This document shows, one piece after another, positions 9,074 through 16,444 of a DNA stretch of 64,000 bases; position 1 is the stretch's first letter, and every line of letters begins with the position of its first letter. The notes beneath the pieces were generated by a model, which was not told the origin of the DNA, did not search any database, and worked only from the letters and a program-made list of their open reading frames with translations. A program made the translations under genes and the position numbers. The DNA comes from Micromonospora sp. NBC_01796 (GTDB taxonomy: Bacteria; Actinomycetota; Actinomycetes; Mycobacteriales; Micromonosporaceae): positions 5,316,001 through 5,380,000 of the forward strand of contig NZ_CP109078.1 in the NCBI RefSeq assembly GCF_035917455.1. The letters run 5' to 3'.

Positions 9074-9147
9074 TGCCCCCGGTGGGATTCGAACCCACAC
9101 TGTCGGAGGTTTGAGCTCCGTTTCTCTACCGGTTGGAATACGGGGAC
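9074..9147 (-). tRNA. tRNA with anticodon CAA (Leu by code), short variable loop
   Basis: Read on the minus strand it folds as follows: acceptor GTCCCCG/CGGGGGC with discriminator A, anticodon stem CGGAG/CTCCG with loop CTCAAAC (anticodon CAA at 9113-9111), and T arm GTGGG/CCCAC with TTCGAAT. The D arm is weak (TTC/GAA, three pairs). The variable region is only five nucleotides (ACAGT), whereas bacterial tRNA-Leu normally has a long variable arm. CCA is not encoded. The gene may be a degenerate or specialised tRNA; the leucine assignment rests only on the anticodon and A73. Confidence 0.8.
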
Positions 9148-9255
9148 GTTGCCACGGACCTGACGAGTAGGCCCGGTCTAGGGTACCCACTACGCTGATG
9201 ACGGCGACACCCGGCCGGGCGGGTGTCGGACAAACAGCGCTGGGGGTAGAGGTTC

Positions 9256-9876
9256 GTGGCCGACACGCAGGCGGGTATCGAGCGTAGGCGGGTGCTGATC
9301 GCCGAGGATGAGGCGCTCATCCGGCTGGATCTCGCCGAGATGCTGGTCGAAGAGGGCTACGACGTGGTCGGGGAGGCGGGCGACGGGGAGACCGCCGTAC
9401 GCCTGGCCGAGGAGCTCAAACCCGATCTCGTCATTCTCGACATCAAGATGCCGATCATGGACGGGTTGGCCGCCGCGGAGCGGATCGCCGCCGGCCGGAT
9501 CGCCCCGGTGGTCATCCTGACCGCGTTCAGCCAACGTGACCTGGTCGAACGGGCGCGGGCGGCCGGGGCGATGGCATACCTGGTCAAGCCCTTCCAGAAG
9601 AGCGACCTGGTGCCGGCGATCGAGATCGCGCTGTCGCGCTACTCGGAGATCGCCGCGCTGGAGTCCGAGGTCGCCGGTCTGACCGACCGCCTGGAGATCC
9701 GCAAGACGGTGGAGCGGGCCAAGGGCGCGCTGATGACGACGTACGGCATGACCGAGCCGCAGGCGTTCAAGTGGATCCAGCGCACCGCGATGGACCACCG
9801 GATGACCATGCGCGAGGTCGCCGAGCGGATCCTGGCCGAGGGTACGGGCGGCGAAACCCCCGCCGAGACCAGCTGA
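9256..9876 (+). CDS. pdtaR: ANTAR response regulator PdtaR
   Basis: The receiver domain (AEDEALIRLD; phosphoacceptor Asp in VILDIKMPIMDG; Lys in YLVKPF) is followed by a coiled linker and an ANTAR domain (VERAKGALMTTYGMTEPQAFKWIQRTAMD). This matches the mycobacterial Rv1626/PdtaR type, which is phosphorylated by the kinase PdtaS and acts as an RNA-binding antiterminator; no pdtaS gene is seen nearby. The start is GTG 9256, with GGGGG shortly upstream. A TACGCT box at about 9190 could be the -10 of a longer leader. The position just before polA/rpsA is conserved in actinobacteria. Confidence 0.92.
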   Translation: MADTQAGIERRRVLIAEDEALIRLDLAEMLVEEGYDVVGEAGDGETAVRLAEELKPDLVILDIKMPIMDGLAAAERIAAGRIAPVVILTAFSQRDLVERARAAGAMAYLVKPFQKSDLVPAIEIALSRYSEIAALESEVAGLTDRLEIRKTVERAKGALMTTYGMTEPQAFKWIQRTAMDHRMTMREVAERILAEGTGGETPAETS

Positions 9877-9902
9877 ACCTGGCCCGCACCGGGCCGGCTG
9901 CC

Positions 9903-9908
9903 TAGGAT
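9903..9908 (+). promoter_or_regulatory. Leaderless-type -10 box TAGGAT
   Basis: TAGGAT is 6 nt before ATG 9915, with no Shine-Dalgarno sequence between them. Confidence 0.5.
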
Positions 9909-9914
9909 CGGCCC

Positions 9915-11108
9915 ATGTCCATCCGTTGGCGGATCGTCGCCGGTCTCGCCGTACTGACCGTGCTCGCGGTCGGCTGCGAGCGGCCGACCGCCGAGGATCC
10001 GGAACACGTGGACGGACCCGTCCGGCCCGGCTGGCACGCGCTGCGACTACCCATGCCGGCCGGTGCGGCGGGTCGGCTGGTCCTGCGCGACACGGCCACC
10101 TGCGCCGGTCGCTGGTACATCGCCGGTGCGGTCGCCGACGCCGCCGGGGAGACCCGACCGGCCGTATGGACCAGCACGGACGCGTTGACGTGGAGTTCGG
10201 TGGAGCTCACCGCGAAGACCTACTACGGCCGGCAGAACGTGCTCTCCGTGGTGGCCTGCCGGGACGGCCGGGTCGCGGCGATCGGGGCGAAGAGCGGCGG
10301 CGCGCACGCGAACCCCCGGGTGAGTACGTGGCGGCAGAACCCCGACGGGACGCTGACCGAGGTGATCGCGCCGTTCGAGCTGTACGGCGGTCCGCAGGCG
10401 GTGAACGTGGCACGGGTGGTGGCCGGACCGGCGGGTTGGATGATCGTCGGCAACCGGATGAGCGGTGCCGCCGCCTGGACCTCCGCCGACGCGGCCCGGT
10501 TCGAGATCGTCGAGGCGGCGCCCGAGCTGGCCAGCGACGCCCGGGGCGAGACGTGGGCGTTCGACGTACTGCCGCTGGGCGACCGGTGGCTGGTGGTCGG
10601 CGGTGTCATCCTGACCGGCCGGATCGACCGCGACCCGCTCGCCTGGACCTCGACCGACGGCCGGACCTGGCGGCGGCTCTCCGTCCCGGCCGACGACGGC
10701 TACGAGGAGATGCAGCGAGTGGTGCTGGTCGGCGGGGTGCCGGTCGCGCTCGGTCTGAGTGGTGACGGCTTCGGGGTGTGGCGCGGCGGGGCCGGGCCGG
10801 ACAGCGACGGGTGGACGGCGGTGGGCCGGTTCGGCAGCCGGAGCACTCACGGGGTGCCGGCCGTACGGGGACTCGCGGCCACCGGGGACCGGCTTTTCGC
10901 GGCGACCTCCGACGGTGTCGGGCACGGGCTCTGGACCTCGGCCGACTCGGGCCGTTCATGGCGGCCGATCGCGGCGCCGACCGCCCTGCCGGGCGGGGCC
11001 GAACGGCAGGTCGCGGTGTCCGCCGGAGCGGACCGCCTGCTTGTCGTCGCCGACGACGGTGTCGGCGGCAGTGCCTGGTGGACAGCGGTGCCGCTCGATG
11101 GTGCGTGA
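9915..11108 (+). CDS. Lipoprotein with Asp-box-like beta-propeller repeats
   Basis: A signal peptide ends in the lipobox LAVGC (Cys 21). The mature part contains repeated W-T-S-[TA]-D-x-x-x-W/F units (WTSTDALTW, WTSADAARF, WTSTDGRTW, WTSADSGRSW), the sialidase/BNR Asp-box pattern that marks beta-propeller blades. It is probably an extracytoplasmic, membrane-anchored propeller used for binding. Catalytic residues of sialidases cannot be recognised, so no enzyme function is claimed. The gene stands alone, after pdtaR. Confidence 0.75.
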   Translation: MSIRWRIVAGLAVLTVLAVGCERPTAEDPEHVDGPVRPGWHALRLPMPAGAAGRLVLRDTATCAGRWYIAGAVADAAGETRPAVWTSTDALTWSSVELTAKTYYGRQNVLSVVACRDGRVAAIGAKSGGAHANPRVSTWRQNPDGTLTEVIAPFELYGGPQAVNVARVVAGPAGWMIVGNRMSGAAAWTSADAARFEIVEAAPELASDARGETWAFDVLPLGDRWLVVGGVILTGRIDRDPLAWTSTDGRTWRRLSVPADDGYEEMQRVVLVGGVPVALGLSGDGFGVWRGGAGPDSDGWTAVGRFGSRSTHGVPAVRGLAATGDRLFAATSDGVGHGLWTSADSGRSWRPIAAPTALPGGAERQVAVSAGADRLLVVADDGVGGSAWWTAVPLDGA

Positions 11109-11346
11109 TGTCCGGTTCCCCGGAAAGTTTGTTACGGCAATGGACCTGTCCGCACTCGTGTTCGTAACGTTTTAGCAAGCCCGGCTCTCAGGTCTTCCGG
11201 GAGCGATTACAGCTCCAGTACGCTGCGCCATCACGAGCCGCACGCAGGCGGGCGGCTCTATACCGGGTGGTGCTGGCTGCGTGGGCAACAGATGCGCCGC
11301 GCCTCCCGGGATGCCGTTGCCTGCATCTTGAGGAGGTCAAGGAGCC

Positions 11347-12501
11347 GTGAGGCGAAAGTATGTACGGGCGCTCGGCACCGTCGCGATGGCGGCGGTGGCG
11401 ATGGTCGCCGCGACTGGCTGCCAGGACTCCGGCGGGGACGACACCGCTGGCGGCGGAGACTGTGGCGGCAAGATCGCCATCTTCGGTGCCTTCACGGGTC
11501 CGAACGCCGGTCTGGTCCTGCCGTCGCTCAATGGCGCGAAGCTGGCCGTCAAGCAGCACAACGCCGCGAACGCCGACTGCCAGGTAACGCTGCAGGAGTT
11601 CGACACCCAGGGTGACGCCACCCAGGCCACCCCGGTTGCCAACCAGGTCGCCGGTGACCAGTCCTTCACCTCGGTGATCGGCGGGCACTTCTCGGGTGAG
11701 TCCAAGGCGACCATGCAGACCTACGAGGCTGCCGGTCTGATCATGGTCAGCCCGTCGGCCACCGCGACCGAGCTGACCGCGGCGAACAACAAGGCTTTCC
11801 ACCGCGTGGTCGGTAACGACGGCACCCAGGGTGCGGCTGCGGTTGCCTACATCAAGGACGTGCTGAAGTCGCAGAAGGTCTTCGTCATCGACGACGGCCA
11901 GACCTACGGCGCCGGCATCATCGCCGAGGTCAAGAAGGGCCTGGCTGCCGGCGTTGTCGGCGAGGACAAGGTCCAGACCGACCAGCAGAACTTCGACGCC
12001 ACCATCTCGAAGATCAAGTCCTCGGGTGCCGACGTGATCGCCTACGGCGGTTACACCAACGAGGCGGCGCCGCTGCTCAAGCAGGCCCGGGCGGCCAACG
12101 TCACGGCCAAGTTCCTCGGCTTCGACGGTCTCTACGACCCCGGCTTCCCGGCCGGTGCCGGTACCGCCGCCGAGGGCGCGATCGTGACCTGCCCGTGTCT
12201 GCCGGCCGCCGAGGCCGGCGGTACCTTCTCCGCCGACTACGAGAAGGAGTACGGCATCGCGCCGGGCTCCTACGGTGCTGAGGGCTACGACGGCGCGAAG
12301 ATCCTGCTCGAGGGCTACGCGGATGGCAAGACCACCCGCAAGGAGCTCTTCGACTGGGTGAACGCGTACGACAAGCAGGGTGTCTCGAAGTACATCAAGT
12401 TCGACGAGACCGGCGACGTCGACAAGTCGAAGGTTGTCATCTGGTCGTACGAGGTCAAGGGCGGCCAGTTCGTGCCCCAGCAGGAGATCAAGCTCAGCTG
12501 A
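11347..12501 (+). CDS. livK: Branched-chain amino acid ABC transporter, substrate-binding protein
   Basis: The lipoprotein signal ends at VAATGC (Cys 25). The mature protein is a type I periplasmic-binding fold of the Leu/Ile/Val-binding family (PF13458): KIAIFGAFTGPNAGL, VIGGHFSGES, FVIDDGQTYGAGI. GTG 11347 is preceded by AGGAGGTCAAGGAG. It heads the liv operon and captures branched-chain amino acids or related substrates outside the membrane. Codon use here is less extreme (more Lys AAG and Gly GGT), as expected for a highly expressed gene. A strong palindrome after the stop probably adjusts its level relative to the permease genes. Confidence 0.93.
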   Translation: MRRKYVRALGTVAMAAVAMVAATGCQDSGGDDTAGGGDCGGKIAIFGAFTGPNAGLVLPSLNGAKLAVKQHNAANADCQVTLQEFDTQGDATQATPVANQVAGDQSFTSVIGGHFSGESKATMQTYEAAGLIMVSPSATATELTAANNKAFHRVVGNDGTQGAAAVAYIKDVLKSQKVFVIDDGQTYGAGIIAEVKKGLAAGVVGEDKVQTDQQNFDATISKIKSSGADVIAYGGYTNEAAPLLKQARAANVTAKFLGFDGLYDPGFPAGAGTAAEGAIVTCPCLPAAEAGGTFSADYEKEYGIAPGSYGAEGYDGAKILLEGYADGKTTRKELFDWVNAYDKQGVSKYIKFDETGDVDKSKVVIWSYEVKGGQFVPQQEIKLS

Positions 12502-12515
12502 GCCGGTTTACGGAG

Positions 12516-12543
12516 GCGGCCGGGGGGATATCCCCCCGGCCGC
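12516..12543 (+). promoter_or_regulatory. Perfect 28-nt palindrome between livK and livH
   Basis: GCGGCCGGGGGGAT is followed directly by its exact complement, a dyad centred on GATATC. Its place after a substrate-binding gene and before permease genes suggests partial termination or a 3' stability hairpin that keeps livK mRNA in excess. It has no T-tract. Confidence 0.6.
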
Positions 12544-12565
12544 GCTCGGTGCAAAGGGAGATTTC

Positions 12566-13507
12566 GTGAACTTCGATGAACTCTTCGGGCACCTCGGCCA
12601 GCACACTGTGGACGGTTTGGCGAAGGGCTCGATCTACGCCCTCGTCGCGCTCGGCTACACGTTGGTCTACGGCGTTCTGAAGCTGATTAACTTTGCCCAC
12701 TCCGAGGTTTTCATGGTGGGTACCTTCGCCGTCCTCGGTGTGTGGAACCTCTTCGGCGCCACTGATGCCCCGCCGCTGGGCACACTGATCCTCCTGCTCA
12801 TCGCCGGACTGGCCGCGGCGATGCTCGCCTCCGGCGCCACGGCGGTGGCGGTGGAACGGGTGGCCTACCGCAGACTGCGGCAGATGAACGCACCACCACT
12901 GATCTTCCTTATCACCGCGATCGGCCTGTCGCTGGTGCTCTCGGAGGCGTTCGGGCTCTGGCAGGGCCGGCTGGTCGTCGGCATGCCCACCCTGATCGAG
13001 CGGGACGTGTGGCTCACCATCGGCAACACCGAGATCGCCAACACCCAGGTGATCACCGTCGTGGCGGCGCTGCTGATGATGGCCGGGCTCGACCAGTTCA
13101 TCAACCGCACCCGGTACGGCCGAGGGGTCCGCGCCGTCGCGCAGAACCCGGACGCCGCCGCGTTGATGGGTGTCAACAAGGACCGGGTGATCATGCTGAT
13201 CTTCCTGCTCGGCGGGCTGCTCGCGGGCGCCGCCGCGCTGCTCTGGGCGATCCGGTACGGCAACACCCGGTTCAACGTGGGCTTCATCCTCGGGCTCAAG
13301 GCGTTCACCGCGGCGGTACTCGGTGGCATCGGCAACCTGCGCGGCGCGCTGCTCGGCGGTCTGCTGCTCGGCGTGGTCGAGGTCTACGCGGCTACCCTGA
13401 CGTCATCCAACTGGGAAGACGTGGCCGCGTTCGTCGTACTGGTGGTCGTGCTGCTGTTCCGCCCGACCGGCCTGCTCGGTGAATCGTTGGGGAGGGCGCG
13501 CGCATGA
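12566..13507 (+). CDS. livH: Branched-chain amino acid ABC transporter permease LivH
   Basis: This is a multi-spanning permease with family motifs GSIYALVALGYTLVYGVLKL near the N-terminus and FTAAVLGGIGNLRGALLGGL near the C-terminus. The start is GTG 12566, with AGGGAG about 6 nt upstream; the frame is open further upstream but lacks family sequence. It forms the membrane channel with LivM, whose gene overlaps by 4 nt (ATGA). Confidence 0.93.
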   Translation: MNFDELFGHLGQHTVDGLAKGSIYALVALGYTLVYGVLKLINFAHSEVFMVGTFAVLGVWNLFGATDAPPLGTLILLLIAGLAAAMLASGATAVAVERVAYRRLRQMNAPPLIFLITAIGLSLVLSEAFGLWQGRLVVGMPTLIERDVWLTIGNTEIANTQVITVVAALLMMAGLDQFINRTRYGRGVRAVAQNPDAAALMGVNKDRVIMLIFLLGGLLAGAAALLWAIRYGNTRFNVGFILGLKAFTAAVLGGIGNLRGALLGGLLLGVVEVYAATLTSSNWEDVAAFVVLVVVLLFRPTGLLGESLGRARA

Positions 13508-14649
13508 CCGCGACCAGCAACAGTCCGGCGCAGGCGGGACGCAAGACCAGGATCGGCATCGGTGACCGTTGGCGGGGACTGCCACGGTGGCAGCGAAGCC
13601 TCGCCTTCGTCGCCTTCGTCGCCTTCCTCTACTACCTGCCCCTGCTGGGCATTCCGGGCCTCACCTGGCTGCGGACCGACTCGATCGCGGGCGGCAACAA
13701 CTGGGCGGGCGTGCTCTTCATCTGCGCGGTCTACGTCCTCATCGCGATCGGGTTGAATGTGGTGGTCGGCCTGGCCGGCCTGCTCGACCTCGGCTACGTC
13801 GGCTTCTTCGCGGTCGGCGCGTACAGTGTGGCGCTCTTCGGCTCCACCCAGTCGCCGGTGGTCAAGGCACTCCAGAACCGGTTCGACCTGGCCGAGGGCT
13901 GGGCGGTCACCTGGGCGATCTGTATCCCGCTCGCGATCGCGTTCACCATGATCTCGGGTGTGGTGCTCGGCTGGCCGACGCTGCGGCTGCGGGGCGACTA
14001 CCTGGCCATCGTGACACTCGGTTTCGGTGAGATCATCCGGATCGTCGTCCGCAACTCGAACTGGTCCGGCGGACCGGCCGGTGTGGCCGGTATCCCCGGC
14101 CCGCAGGGCTCTCCCTCGGCCGACAACAACGTGTTCGGGCTGATCGACGTCAAGCCCTGGTACTGGCTGGCGCTCACCGTGGTGCTGATCGTCGTCTTCG
14201 CGGTGCGCCGGCTGGAGAACAGCCGGGTCGGTCGGGCGTGGCTGGCCATTCGGGAGGACGAGGACGCCGCCGCCGTGATGGGCGTACACGGGTTCAAGTT
14301 CAAGCTCTGGGCGTTCGCCATCGGCGCCGCGCTCGGTGGCCTCTCCGGCTTCCTCTTCGCCAGCCGGCAGGGTTTCATCGAGCCGAACCAGTTCAACGCG
14401 CAGCTCTCCATCCTCTTCGTCGCGATGGTGGTGGTCGGCGGCGCCGGCAACATGGCCGGTGTGGCTCTCGGTGCGTTCCTGCTGGCCTACCTGCCGGAGC
14501 GGTTCCGTGACTTCGCCGAGTACCGGTACCTGGTGTTCGGTCTGGCGCTGGTGCTGGTCATGCTGCTGCGTCCGCAGGGCCTGATCCCGAGCCGGCGGCG
14601 GGCACACGAGCTGCAGGACCGTGCAGAGGAGGCACCCGCCAATGTCTGA
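13504..14649 (+). CDS. livM: Branched-chain amino acid ABC transporter permease LivM
   Basis: The second permease has about ten hydrophobic segments, the family motif GLNVVVGLAGLLDLGYVGFFAVGAY and an EAA-like region (RVGRAWLAIREDEDAAAVMGV). It starts at ATG 13504, overlapping livH by 4 nt, and its end overlaps livG by 8 nt, indicating tight translational coupling. Confidence 0.93.
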   Translation: MTATSNSPAQAGRKTRIGIGDRWRGLPRWQRSLAFVAFVAFLYYLPLLGIPGLTWLRTDSIAGGNNWAGVLFICAVYVLIAIGLNVVVGLAGLLDLGYVGFFAVGAYSVALFGSTQSPVVKALQNRFDLAEGWAVTWAICIPLAIAFTMISGVVLGWPTLRLRGDYLAIVTLGFGEIIRIVVRNSNWSGGPAGVAGIPGPQGSPSADNNVFGLIDVKPWYWLALTVVLIVVFAVRRLENSRVGRAWLAIREDEDAAAVMGVHGFKFKLWAFAIGAALGGLSGFLFASRQGFIEPNQFNAQLSILFVAMVVVGGAGNMAGVALGAFLLAYLPERFRDFAEYRYLVFGLALVLVMLLRPQGLIPSRRRAHELQDRAEEAPANV

Positions 14650-15568
14650 CGAGATCAAGGCCCCCGGCGGCCCCATCCCGCGCCAGCGTGAGGTGCTGCT
14701 CGACGTCGACCACGTCACGCTGCGCTTCGGCGGGGTGGTCGCGCTCGACGACGTCAGCTTCAGCCTCTACCGGGGCGAGATCCTCGGGCTGATCGGTCCG
14801 AACGGCGCCGGCAAGACCACCTGCTTCAACGTGATGACCGGGGTCTACCGGCCGACCGAGGGTGAGGTGCGGTTCGACAAGGGACAGATCGTCGGCCGCA
14901 AGCCGCACGACATCAACCGGCTCGGTATCGCCCGGACGTTCCAGAACATCCGGCTGTTCCCGGAGATGACCGCGCTGGAGAACGTGCTGGTCGGTACCGA
15001 CTCGCAGCACAAGACCAGCGTGGTCGGGGCGCTGTTCCGGCTCTACCGGGTACGTCCGAAGCCCGAGGAACTGCCCGTGGTCGACTCGACCAACGGGCTG
15101 GTCCGTACCTGGCAGCAGGTGCGTCGGGCCTCTGCCAAGGTGTTCGGGATCTCCCGGCACACGCTGGAGGAGAAGGCGGCGCGCCGCAAGGCGTTGGAAC
15201 TGCTCCGGTTCGTCGGGATCAGCGGCCGGGTCAACGAGTTGGCCCGCAACCTGCCCTACGGCGACCAGCGTCGGCTGGAGATCGCCCGGGCGCTGGCCAC
15301 CGAGCCCAAACTGCTCTGCCTGGACGAGCCGGCCGCCGGCTTCAACCCGGCGGAGAAGGAGGACCTGCTCCAGCTGATCCGGCAGATCCGCGACCTCGGC
15401 TACACCGTGCTGCTCATCGAGCACGACATGCGGCTGGTCATGGGCGTCACCGACCGGATCGTGGTGCTGGAGTTCGGCAAGAAGATCGCCGAGGGTACGC
15501 CCGCCGAGGTGCGGGACAACCCGAAGGTGATCGCGGCCTACCTGGGGGTGCCGGCAGATGCTGCTTGA
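14642..15568 (+). CDS. livG: Branched-chain amino acid ABC transporter ATPase LivG
   Basis: The ATPase has Walker A GPNGAGKTT, Walker B LLCLDEPAAGFNP, and the switch His in LLIEHDMRLV. An insertion between the Q-loop and signature (about residues 120-170) is longer than in the E. coli protein, and the C-loop reads LPYGDQRRLEIARAL, the variant common in LivG. ATG 14642 is chosen by homology (MSDEIKAP); an upstream in-frame ATG at 14621 lies deep inside livM. Confidence 0.93.
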   Translation: MSDEIKAPGGPIPRQREVLLDVDHVTLRFGGVVALDDVSFSLYRGEILGLIGPNGAGKTTCFNVMTGVYRPTEGEVRFDKGQIVGRKPHDINRLGIARTFQNIRLFPEMTALENVLVGTDSQHKTSVVGALFRLYRVRPKPEELPVVDSTNGLVRTWQQVRRASAKVFGISRHTLEEKAARRKALELLRFVGISGRVNELARNLPYGDQRRLEIARALATEPKLLCLDEPAAGFNPAEKEDLLQLIRQIRDLGYTVLLIEHDMRLVMGVTDRIVVLEFGKKIAEGTPAEVRDNPKVIAAYLGVPADAA

Positions 15569-16268
15569 GATCGATAACGTGACGCTGGCGTACGGCCGGA
15601 TCGAGGCTCTGCACGGGATCAGCCTGCACGTCGACGAGGGCGAGGTGGTGGCCCTGATCGGTGCGAACGGCGCCGGCAAGACCACCACGATGCGGGCCGT
15701 CTCGGGCCTGCGCCCGATCAGCCGGGGTGCCATCAAGTTCGAGGGCCAGGACATCAGCAACCTCCGGGCCGACCTGCGGGTCATCCGGGGCATCTGCCAG
15801 TCGCCCGAGGGTCGGGGCATCTTCCCCGGCATGTCCGTGATCGAGAACCTCGACATGGGCGCCTACACCCGGCGGGACACGGCGGGGATCGCGGCCGACC
15901 TGGACCGGGTGCTCGGGCTGTTCCCGCGCCTGGCCGAGCGGCGCAAGCAGGCCGGCGGCACGCTCTCCGGCGGTGAGCAGCAGATGTTGGCGGTCGGCCG
16001 GGCGCTGATGAGCCGGCCGAAGCTGCTGCTGCTCGACGAGCCGTCGATGGGGCTCGCCCCGATGGTGATCCAGCAGATCTTCGACATCATCACGGAGATC
16101 AACCAGCAGGGCACCACCATCCTGCTGGTGGAGCAGAACGCCCAGCAGGCGCTCTCCCGGGCCCACCGCGGTTACGTGTTGGAGACCGGTCGGATCGTCA
16201 AGGAGGGCAGCGGGGCGGACCTGCTGCTCGACCCGGCGGTCAAGGAGGCGTACCTCGGCGTCGCCTGA
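15558..16268 (+). CDS. livF: Branched-chain amino acid ABC transporter ATPase LivF
   Basis: This is the compact second ATPase of the system: Walker A GANGAGKTTT, signature LSGGEQQMLAVGRAL, Walker B LLLLDEPSMGLAP and switch His region LLVEQN, in which the usual His is Gln-Asn as is normal for LivF. It overlaps livG by 11 nt. It is the last gene of the livKHMGF operon and is followed by a strong terminator. Confidence 0.94.
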   Translation: MLLEIDNVTLAYGRIEALHGISLHVDEGEVVALIGANGAGKTTTMRAVSGLRPISRGAIKFEGQDISNLRADLRVIRGICQSPEGRGIFPGMSVIENLDMGAYTRRDTAGIAADLDRVLGLFPRLAERRKQAGGTLSGGEQQMLAVGRALMSRPKLLLLDEPSMGLAPMVIQQIFDIITEINQQGTTILLVEQNAQQALSRAHRGYVLETGRIVKEGSGADLLLDPAVKEAYLGVA

Positions 16269-16281
16269 TCCGACGTTCGAG

Positions 16282-16314
16282 GGTGGGCCCGGCGCGTCAC
16301 GCGCCGGGCCCACC
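16282..16314 (+). terminator. liv operon terminator
   Basis: A perfect 15-bp stem (GGTGGGCCCGGCGCG and its complement) closes on a TCA loop, 14 nt after the livF stop. Confidence 0.75.
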
Positions 16315-16431
16315 GCCGTCTCAGGCCGCCGCCGGACCCGGACGGAGGTATCGGTGCCCGTCGCGCCGATCGTCGCCCTCGTCCGCTTCTGCCGCCGCGT
16401 GGGGTGCGACCGACATGTCGGTGGGCCCGAC

Positions 16432-16437
16432 TAGAGT
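16432..16437 (+). promoter_or_regulatory. Leaderless-type -10 box TAGAGT
   Basis: TAGAGT is 7 nt before GTG 16445, which supports that GTG as the polA start over the in-frame ATG at 16415. Confidence 0.5.
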
Positions 16438-16444
16438 CGGTCAG

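Noticed and set aside
12380-12565. An N-terminal extension of LivH.
   Set aside because: It lies inside the livK 3' end and the palindrome, and the GTG at 12566 with AGGGAG gives the family start.
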